DNA from: an uncultured Kiritimatiellota bacterium
GTDB taxonomy: Bacteria > Verrucomicrobiota > Kiritimatiellia > RFP12 > UBA1067
DNA: 9,150 bases
Direction of reading: 5' to 3'
Assembly: GCA_934667295.1 (NCBI GenBank)
Contig: CAKULR010000060.1
Span: forward strand, 1-9,150
In this document: positions 1 to 4,642 of the stretch, one piece after another
How the letters are laid out: the number at the start of each line of letters is the position of its first letter
Numbering within the stretch: position 1 is the first letter of the stretch
Notes under the pieces: generated by a model
Seen by the model: the letters and a program-made list of their open reading frames with translations, nothing else
Told to the model about the DNA's origin: nothing
The model's database searches: none
Translations under genes and position numbers: made by a program

Positions 1-116
1 GTCGCGACAAGCGCGACCCTCCCGGGCGAAGCGCGTCCCGGATTAGCGGCGTGCCGTCAACGGGAGGACGGCACGGGGGGGGGCACCATCCAAGCCCCTC
101 CAATGTCCGTTTCGTT
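1..116. other. Non-coding segment downstream of tRNA-Leu, with hairpins and a G9 tract
   Basis: No coding region is supported here. A 6-bp inverted repeat (GTCGCG/CGCGAC) lies at 1-17. A perfect 8-bp stem (GTGCCGTC/GACGGCAC, 8-nt loop) spans 51-74, and a run of nine G follows at 75-83. On the minus strand the 51-74 hairpin is downstream of the tRNA and could help end or process its transcript, but it is followed by GCCGCTAATCC and has no T-tract, so it is not a convincing intrinsic terminator. Confidence 0.4.
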
Positions 117-204
117 TGGTGCCAGAGACGGGAGTCGAACCCGTACGCCCGAAACCGGGCAAGGGATTTTAAGTCCCCTGTGTCTGCCATTCCACCACTC
201 TGGC
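117..204 (-). tRNA. tRNA-Leu (anticodon UAA), CCA encoded
   Basis: Read on the minus strand this is a complete class II tRNA. The 7-bp acceptor stem (GCCAGAG with CTCTGGC) pairs perfectly, with discriminator A and a genomically encoded CCA at 119-117. The anticodon loop is CTTAAAA, giving anticodon TAA at 171-169. The variable arm is long, with a GCCCG/CGGGC stem and GTTT loop, as expected for leucine. The T-arm is a 5-bp stem (ACGGG/CCCGT) around TTCGACT. The gene starts 22 bp after the stop codon of the enolase-superfamily gene and has its own likely -10 box in that gap, so it can be transcribed separately or by read-through. Confidence 0.97.
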
Positions 205-215
205 CGCAGATGGAG

Positions 216-224
216 ATTATAGCA
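216..224 (-). promoter_or_regulatory. Extended -10 promoter for tRNA-Leu
   Basis: The minus strand reads TGCTATAAT, a consensus TATAAT with the TGN extension. It is spaced so that transcription would start around 209, about five bases before the tRNA 5' end. No TTGACA-like -35 is seen 16-18 bp upstream (that position lies inside the end of the preceding gene). A perfect extended -10 can work without one. The same 10-base string occurs at 4364-4373. Confidence 0.55.
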
Positions 225-226
225 TA

Positions 227-1393
227 TCAGGCGTGGTAGTAGGCGGTGGAATCGGGCGGACGCACGTTCGTGAGCGTGCCCACGTAGTGCCGCAGCCAGT
301 GCGGTTCGTAGGGATGCGCCGCCGCCGCCTTTTCGTCCAGCTCGATGCCGAGGCCGGGGCGGTCGTTCACGTACATGCAGCCGTCCACGAACTTCACGTC
401 CTCGTCGATGACCTCCCGGCGCCACGGCACGTCGTCGAACAGCGTCTCGTGGATGCAGTAGCCGGGCGTGGAGACGCCGAGGGCGAGCGTGACGGCGTTC
501 GCGACGGGGCCGCTCGGGTTGTGCGCGCAGAACGGCACGTGGTGCGCGTCGCAGATCGCGGCGATGCCCTTCATCGCCGTGATGCCGCCCGCGTGCGAGG
601 CGTCGGGCTGCAGGTAGTCGCAGCAGTTGAGCTCGATCGCGTCGAGGATCTGCTGCGTCGTGTAGAGGCGTTCGCCGCAGGCGCTCGGCACGCGCACGCG
701 CGACCGGACGTCGGCGAGGGCCCGCATCGTGTCGGGAATGACCGGCTCCTCCACCCAGTAGGGGTCGAACTCCTCCAGCGCGTGGCAGACGCGCAGCGCC
801 GTCGGCACGTCGAAGCGTCCGTGGCACTCGATGAGGATTTCGGCCTTCCCCTCCGTCGCGCCCTTCACGGCGGCGACGCACTCCATCGCCTTCCTGAAGT
901 CGGCGGGCGGCAGCTGGCGGTAGTTCTTGCCGAACGGGTCCCACTTGAGCCCCTTGAAGCCGCGCTCGACCGCCGCCGTCGCCTTGGCGGCGAACTCCTC
1001 GGGCTCCTTCGCGCCGGCGAACCAGCAGTTCGCGTAGCACGGCACCCTGTCGCGGCACTTGCCGCCGAGCAGCTTCCAGCATGGCACGCCGAGCGCCTTG
1101 CCCTTGATGTCCCAGAGCGCCATGTCGATCGCCGAGAGCGCGCTCATGAGGACGGCCCCGCCGCGCCAGTAGGCGTCGCGGTAGTTCTCGTGCTCGATCC
1201 ACGCCGTGTCGAACGGGTCCTTCCCCACGAGGGCGTGTTCGAGGTCCTGCACGGCGCCGACGAGCGCATGCTCCTTGTATTCGAGCGTCCCCTCGCCGAT
1301 GCCGTGGATCCCCTCGTCCGTCTCCACCTTCACGAACACCCAGTTCGTGCGGAAACAGTGGACGACGAAGGACTTGATGCCGGAAATCTTCAT
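227..1393 (-). CDS. Enolase-superfamily acid-sugar dehydratase (mandelate racemase/galactonate dehydratase-like)
   Basis: A 388-residue cytoplasmic enzyme of the enolase superfamily, mandelate racemase subgroup, expected to abstract the proton next to a carboxylate and dehydrate an aldonate to a 2-keto-3-deoxy acid with Mg2+. The N-terminal capping domain is roughly residues 1-115, followed by the TIM barrel. Likely metal ligands are Glu189 (in IECHGRF), Glu215 (in WVEEP) and Glu241 (in CGERLY). His191 and His291 (in CAHNPSGP) are the candidate acid/base pair, as in galactonate dehydratase, where the first ligand is usually Asp rather than Glu. Lys150 lies in GLKWDPFG. Length is normal for the family (about 380-400). 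The ATG has no obvious Shine-Dalgarno site; the leader holds octamer repeats and one palindromic module. Its neighbours, a mannonate dehydratase-like gene and an esterase, fit uronate/aldonate use. Exact substrate cannot be read from sequence. Confidence 0.88.
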   Translation of the reverse strand: MKISGIKSFVVHCFRTNWVFVKVETDEGIHGIGEGTLEYKEHALVGAVQDLEHALVGKDPFDTAWIEHENYRDAYWRGGAVLMSALSAIDMALWDIKGKALGVPCWKLLGGKCRDRVPCYANCWFAGAKEPEEFAAKATAAVERGFKGLKWDPFGKNYRQLPPADFRKAMECVAAVKGATEGKAEILIECHGRFDVPTALRVCHALEEFDPYWVEEPVIPDTMRALADVRSRVRVPSACGERLYTTQQILDAIELNCCDYLQPDASHAGGITAMKGIAAICDAHHVPFCAHNPSGPVANAVTLALGVSTPGYCIHETLFDDVPWRREVIDEDVKFVDGCMYVNDRPGLGIELDEKAAAAHPYEPHWLRHYVGTLTNVRPPDSTAYYHA

Positions 1394-1404
1394 GTTGCTG
1401 CGCT

Positions 1405-1436
1405 TTAAGTTGTTAAGTGGTTAAGTAGTTAAGTTC
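1405..1436. repeat. Four tandem TTAAGTNN octamers
   Basis: Four 8-bp units follow without a gap: TTAAGTTG, TTAAGTGG, TTAAGTAG and TTAAGTTC. The unit is the reverse orientation of the TTAACCAC spacer module of the 4376-4642 repeats, expanded here in the leader of the enolase-superfamily gene, 12 bp upstream of its ATG. Confidence 0.8.
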
Positions 1437-1453
1437 CGGACGGCCCTGCGGCA

Positions 1454-1477
1454 TTTAAAGCCACGAGGCGGCGACTT
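1454..1477 (+). repeat. Single degenerate copy of the palindromic module
   Basis: This is TTTAAAGCCACGAGGCGGC followed by GACTT, a copy of the module seen at 4376-4642. The stem has one imperfect pair: A against C on the plus strand, which is a G-T (G-U in RNA) wobble on the transcribed minus sequence. It begins two bases after the esterase stop codon in the direction of transcription, so it lies in that gene's 3' untranslated region. Confidence 0.75.
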
Positions 1478-1479
1478 CA

Positions 1480-3225
1480 TTACCTGTTAAGCCCCTTCCT
1501 GCCCAGGAACTCCCAGATCCGATCGAGCCAGGTGAAGCTGCCCGTGCCGGGCGCGGCGCTCATCTGGAAGCAGTGGCCGCGCGTGGCGAGCGTGTGGAGG
1601 TCGCTCTGGCGGCCCATGCGGCGCAGCTTCTCCCAGGCCTTGACCGACGCCATCGACGCATAGCCGTCCGCATCGCCGTGGACGAAGCACATGGGCGGCG
1701 TGTCGTCGTCGAACGCGAACTCGGGGACGAGCACGGCGGAATCGTCGTTGCCGCCGGCCGTGTTCGGACGGTCCACGCCGTCCGTCAGCGCGTAGGCCGG
1801 GTAGATCGGGCACGCCCACTGGAGCGTGCAGGGCAGCTTGTCGATCTCGTCGACGGGCGCGTAGGCGGGCGTCTTCGCGTTCGTCGCGGTCATGAGCGTG
1901 AGGTGGCCGCCCGCCGAGAAGCCCATGATGCCGATGCGGTTCGGGTCGAGCCCGCGCGCGGGCGCCCCGGCGCGCACCTTGCGGATCGCGCGCTGCGCGT
2001 CCTGCCAGGCGGAGAGGTGCTTGGGGCCGTTCTGCGGACGCGGGCAGCGGTATTTCACGGCGACCGCCGTCATGCCCTTCTGGTTGAGGTAGTACGCCAC
2101 CGGCTCCGCCTCGCCCACGTAGTTGCAGAACCCGTAGCCGCCGCCCGCCACGATGACCTGGATCGCCTTGGTCGTGGGCTTCTCGGGGATGTACCACACG
2201 AGGTAGGGTTCGTAGTTCTGGTTCGGCTGGCGGTCCGGCATCTTCCCCGCCGGCCACAGCATCTCCTTCTCCGTGCGCAGCGTGCCGTCCGGATGCCAGC
2301 GGTGACTCTCGCTCTGGTTGCGCTCCAGCTTGCCGAGGTAGCCCATCTGGCGCATGAACTCCAGGGCGCGCTCGAACTTGTTCGCGTCGACAACCCCGTG
2401 CCCGCGATCCGCGTCGAGGTGCAGTTCGGCGGGAATCCCCATGCGGCGCAGCTGGCGGTAGATCTGCGTGGAGCCGATCGGCGAGTAGGGATCGTTCCCG
2501 CCGTGGAAGAAGCACATCGGGCAGGTCTTCGCGTCGAACTTGAAAGACGGGTTCAGCTTCACGTCCGGGCCGTCGCCCTTCGTCTTGTTCGCGTCCGTCA
2601 GGCCGTCCGTCAGCGCGTAGGCCGGGCACATCGGAATCGCCCAGTTGATGTGGCACGGCAGCTTGTCGAGGTCGTCCACCGGCTCGTAGGCGGGCGTGAG
2701 CGCGCTCGTCGCGAGCATCACGGAGAGGTGCGAACCGGCCGAGCAGCCCATCACGCCGATCTTCTCGGGATTGTAGCCACGGGCCTTCGCCTCGCTGCGC
2801 ACGAGGCGCACCGCGCGCTGGCCGTCCGCCCACGCGGTCTGGTAGATCGGCAGGCCCTTCGGACGCGGCGTGCGGTAGGTGAGGTTCACGCACGGGATGC
2901 CCGCGTCCAGGAACTTCTTCACCAGCGGCTCGAACGCCGGGATGTCGCAGCAGCAGCAGTAGGAGCCGCCCGAGAGGACGATCATGCAGACGTCGGTCTT
3001 CTTCGCCGGGTTCGGCGCCGGGTACCACTGCAGGTGCGGCATGCGGTTCGCGGCGGGGTCGAAGCCCGGCGCCTTCGTCTCGGCGACCGTCGCCGCGATC
3101 TGGTGCCCCTGCGCATGGGGCATCTTCCCCGCCGGCCACAGATACGTCTTTTCGCCCACGGGCAGACCGAACACGGCCACCCCCACCATCGACGCCACCG
3201 CGCCGACGAACAGTTTCATTCTCAT
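1480..3225 (-). CDS. Exported tandem two-domain alpha/beta-hydrolase (carbohydrate esterase-like)
   Basis: A 581-residue protein with two complete alpha/beta-hydrolase domains of the acetyl-xylan/feruloyl esterase-like or S9-like type. The N-terminus (RMK, then a hydrophobic stretch to about residue 20) looks like a signal peptide; a cleavage site is not clear. Domain 1 (about 28-300) has nucleophile Ser162 in GCSAG, Asp245 in HGGNDPY and His276 in DRGH. Domain 2 (about 322-579) has Ser437 in GFSAG, Asp520 in HGDAD and His551 in TRGH. Each domain opens with the same LWPAGKMP motif and shares PAYALTDG, so the protein arose by internal duplication. Both triads look intact. The probable role is removing acyl or methyl esters from a polysaccharide in the periplasm or outside. 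The ATG is preceded by GAGGAG with a 6-base spacer; Met3 is a less likely start. Residues 90-93 are four consecutive cysteines beside the oxyanion segment. Confidence 0.87.
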   Translation of the reverse strand: MRMKLFVGAVASMVGVAVFGLPVGEKTYLWPAGKMPHAQGHQIAATVAETKAPGFDPAANRMPHLQWYPAPNPAKKTDVCMIVLSGGSYCCCCDIPAFEPLVKKFLDAGIPCVNLTYRTPRPKGLPIYQTAWADGQRAVRLVRSEAKARGYNPEKIGVMGCSAGSHLSVMLATSALTPAYEPVDDLDKLPCHINWAIPMCPAYALTDGLTDANKTKGDGPDVKLNPSFKFDAKTCPMCFFHGGNDPYSPIGSTQIYRQLRRMGIPAELHLDADRGHGVVDANKFERALEFMRQMGYLGKLERNQSESHRWHPDGTLRTEKEMLWPAGKMPDRQPNQNYEPYLVWYIPEKPTTKAIQVIVAGGGYGFCNYVGEAEPVAYYLNQKGMTAVAVKYRCPRPQNGPKHLSAWQDAQRAIRKVRAGAPARGLDPNRIGIMGFSAGGHLTLMTATNAKTPAYAPVDEIDKLPCTLQWACPIYPAYALTDGVDRPNTAGGNDDSAVLVPEFAFDDDTPPMCFVHGDADGYASMASVKAWEKLRRMGRQSDLHTLATRGHCFQMSAAPGTGSFTWLDRIWEFLGRKGLNR

Positions 3226-3231
3226 CTCGTT

Positions 3232-3237
3232 CTCCTC
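3232..3237 (-). promoter_or_regulatory. Ribosome binding site of the tandem esterase
   Basis: The minus strand reads GAGGAG, then AACGAG and the ATG. The good sequence and 6-base spacing fix the start at 3225 rather than at the in-frame ATG six bases further on. Confidence 0.7.
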
Positions 3238-3294
3238 GTCAATAAATCGTGTTAGATAGTTGGCTCGTTGAATGGTCCTGATTGCCCTTCTGAA

Positions 3295-3319
3295 TTTAAA
3301 GCCGCGAAGCGGCGACGGC
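3295..3319 (+). repeat. Single copy of the palindromic TTAA module in the esterase leader
   Basis: TTTAAA is followed by the perfect palindrome GCCGCGAAGCGGC at 3301-3313 and then GAC. It matches the 21-bp module of the 4517-4642 array but is isolated and lacks the TTAA on the right side (GGCTTT follows). If the promoter at 3329-3337 is used, the hairpin lies in the first 30 or so bases of the esterase mRNA. Confidence 0.8.
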
Positions 3320-3328
3320 TTTCTGCAC

Positions 3329-3337
3329 AGTATACCA
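3329..3337 (-). promoter_or_regulatory. Possible extended -10 promoter for the tandem esterase
   Basis: The minus strand reads TGGTATACT, close to an extended -10 (TGN-TATAAT). Transcription would begin near 3322, giving a leader of about 97 bases that contains the palindromic module. No convincing -35 box is visible. It directly follows the hairpin that may end the upstream transcript. Confidence 0.4.
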
Positions 3338-3341
3338 CAAA

Positions 3342-3360
3342 CGGGAGGGACGCGCTCCCG
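3342..3360 (-). terminator. Weak hairpin terminator after the mannonate dehydratase-like gene
   Basis: Minus-strand CGGGAG and CTCCCG form a 6-bp stem with a 7-base loop four bases after the TGA at 3365-3367, followed by TTTGTGG. The position is right for intrinsic termination, but the T-tract is short and interrupted, so it may be weak. Confidence 0.35.
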
Positions 3361-3364
3361 CGCG

Positions 3365-4357
3365 TCACGTTCCCTGCAGGAGGGCCTTGAGGTAGCCGTT
3401 CGCGAAGAGGCGGCCGAGGACGGAATAGCCGGGCACGGCGTCGGGCGCGAGGAGGTGGTCGCCCTCCATCTCCGGCACGTGGTCGCCGCGCACGGGCACG
3501 TCGAGGCCGAGCGCGCGGTAGGTGCGCATGAGCGCGAATTGGTCGGTCGTGCCCTGGTCGTGGAAGAGCTCCGTGAAGTCGGTCCTGTCCCCTTCCACGT
3601 CGCGCACGTGGATGAAGGCGATGCGTTTCCCGAAGTGCCGTGCCGTCTCGGTCAGGTCGGTGCCCATCAGCTTGAAGTTCGCCTGGCAGAACGTGACGGC
3701 GTTCGACGGCGAGGGGGCGAGCGCGTAGGCGCGGTCGTAGTCGGCGACCGTCCCGAAGATGCGCGCGTAGCCGCCGAGTTCCGGGAGGCACGGATCGTCC
3801 GGGTGCAACCCCATGCGGACGCCGACCCGTTCCGCCGTCGGCATCACGGATTGGATGAAGGAGGCGTAGTTCGCCCAGACCTGTTCCTTTGTCAGGCGCA
3901 GCGCGACCTGCGGCGTCTCGGCTCGCGAGAAGTACGTCGCCCGCGCCCCGCCGCGCACGGTGCGCACGCCCGTCCGCGCCCAGCCCGTGCCGACCATGAA
4001 GTTGTAGCAGAGAAGCCGGAGGTCGAGCGCGGCCATCGATTCGAGCAGGTCGCGGTAGTGCGCGAGCGTTTCCTCGCGGGCCGAGGCGGCGAGCTGCGGG
4101 CCTGCGCCCGCCGCACAGGACACGTCGCCGAACTGCTTGACGGGCGCCATGTCGAACGGATCGCCCTCCAGTCCGACGACGGTGAGCCCCTCGGCGGCAA
4201 GCCCCTCGACGATGCGCCGCAGGGTCGCGAGCCGCCACGGATCGACCAGGCCCGTCAGGGACGGGTGGACCTTGACGACGACATGCTCGATTCCCATCTG
4301 GAGGCAGAGCCTCCAAAGCGGGTGCGGACGCGGCGGGACAAATTCGACAAGCTTCAT
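3365..4357 (-). CDS. Short UxuA-like mannonate dehydratase (TIM barrel)
   Basis: A 330-residue protein resembling the Mn2+-dependent mannonate dehydratases of the UxuA family, which convert D-mannonate to 2-keto-3-deoxy-D-gluconate in the cytoplasm. Family signatures in order are LCYNFM with W-x-RT (about 116-129), VGVRMGLHPDDP (178-189), NAVTFCQANFKLMG (219-232), FIHVRDVEG (248-256), VRGDHVPEM (289-297) and PGYSVLGRL (309-317). Comparison with UxuA suggests His185, Cys224, His250 and Asp292 as metal ligands and Tyr311 as catalytic. E. coli UxuA is about 394 residues; a central insertion after the W-x-RT region is mostly missing here. The ATG at 4357 is preferred over the GTG at 4363, because the -10 box ends at 4364 and would put the transcript start at about the ATG itself. 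Related sugar isomerase/epimerase barrels are a less likely identity. Confidence 0.85.
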   Translation of the reverse strand: MKLVEFVPPRPHPLWRLCLQMGIEHVVVKVHPSLTGLVDPWRLATLRRIVEGLAAEGLTVVGLEGDPFDMAPVKQFGDVSCAAGAGPQLAASAREETLAHYRDLLESMAALDLRLLCYNFMVGTGWARTGVRTVRGGARATYFSRAETPQVALRLTKEQVWANYASFIQSVMPTAERVGVRMGLHPDDPCLPELGGYARIFGTVADYDRAYALAPSPSNAVTFCQANFKLMGTDLTETARHFGKRIAFIHVRDVEGDRTDFTELFHDQGTTDQFALMRTYRALGLDVPVRGDHVPEMEGDHLLAPDAVPGYSVLGRLFANGYLKALLQGT

Positions 4358-4363
4358 GCGCAC

Positions 4364-4372
4364 ATTATAGCA
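4364..4372 (-). promoter_or_regulatory. Extended -10 promoter predicting a leaderless mRNA
   Basis: The minus strand reads TGCTATAAT. TATAAT ends at 4364 and the ATG of the dehydratase begins at 4357, seven bases on, which is the usual -10 to start-site distance. Transcription should therefore start at or within a base or two of the ATG. No Shine-Dalgarno site exists in between. The region where a -35 would be is inside the palindromic repeat and does not match TTGACA. Confidence 0.55.
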
Positions 4373-4375
4373 TGA

Positions 4376-4430
4376 TTAAGTCGCCGCTCCGCGGCTTTAA
4401 GTGGTTAAATCGCCGCTTCGCGGCTTTAAA
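4376..4430 (-). repeat. Two-unit palindromic TTAA repeat, minus orientation
   Basis: In minus orientation this is a 21-bp module with core GCCGCGAAGCGGC (4412-4424), the octamer TTAACCAC, a second 21-bp module with core GCCGCGGAGCGGC (4383-4395) and a closing TTAA. The cores are 29 bp apart, exactly the larger spacing in the 4517-4642 array. It lies just upstream of the dehydratase promoter and is inverted relative to that array. Confidence 0.9.
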
Positions 4431-4445
4431 TGACCTTCGGACAAG

Positions 4446-4488
4446 TTCAGTGATGCTGAATGACAACCCGTACACATGGGGCACATGT
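4446..4488. promoter_or_regulatory. Pair of short inverted repeats, possible operators
   Basis: The unique segment 4431-4516 between the two repeat arrays contains TTCAG-N5-CTGAA at 4446-4460 and ACATG-N5-CATGT at 4474-4488. Both have 5-bp arms and 5-base spacers and their centres are 28 bp apart. They lie about 75-125 bp upstream of the dehydratase start. They could be regulator sites, but arms this short can arise by chance. Nothing else is recognised in the segment. Confidence 0.25.
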
Positions 4489-4516
4489 CGTCGCCTTCAC
4501 CCAGAGGTCTCCGCAA

Positions 4517-4642
4517 TTTAAAGCCGCGAAGCGGCGACTTAAAGCCACGTAGTGGCGGCTTAACCACTTAAAGCCGCGAAGCGGCGACTTAAAACCACGT
4601 AGTGGCGGCTTAACCACTTAAAGCCGCGAAGCGGCGATTTAA
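4517..4642 (+). repeat. Five-unit array of palindromic TTAA modules
   Basis: The array tiles without extra bases: 21-bp modules start at 4518, 4539, 4568, 4589 and 4618, with 8-bp TTAACCAC modules at 4560 and 4610 and a closing TTAA at 4639. Cores at 4523, 4573 and 4623 are GCCGCGAAGCGGC; those at 4544 and 4594 are the GCCACGTAGTGGC variant (4594 has A for the first G). At larger scale it is a 50-bp direct repeat (4521-4570 and 4571-4620, one mismatch) plus a partial third copy. Its last TTAA supplies the stop codon of the symporter gene. In that gene's transcript it would form up to five consecutive hairpins, possibly acting as a 3' stabiliser or terminator. Confidence 0.95.

Noticed and set aside
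117..204. Integration (att) site at the 3' end of tRNA-Leu
   Set aside because: No integrase gene and no second copy of the tRNA 3' end are seen in the window.
233..1408. Long plus-strand open frame opposite the enolase-superfamily gene
   Set aside because: Its product is low in complexity (Arg/Val/His-rich) with no family motif, as expected for the antisense of a GC-rich gene; the minus frame has clear catalytic motifs.
1573..3255. 560-codon plus-strand open frame opposite the esterase
   Set aside because: Composition is that of a GC-rich antisense shadow, and the minus frame holds two intact catalytic triads.
3365..4363. Dehydratase start at the GTG at 4363
   Set aside because: It would begin directly against the -10 box, upstream of the predicted transcript start; the ATG at 4357 fits better.
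4517..4642. CRISPR array
   Set aside because: There are no unique spacers; units are themselves palindromic and adjoin directly or through an 8-bp repeated module, and no cas gene is present.
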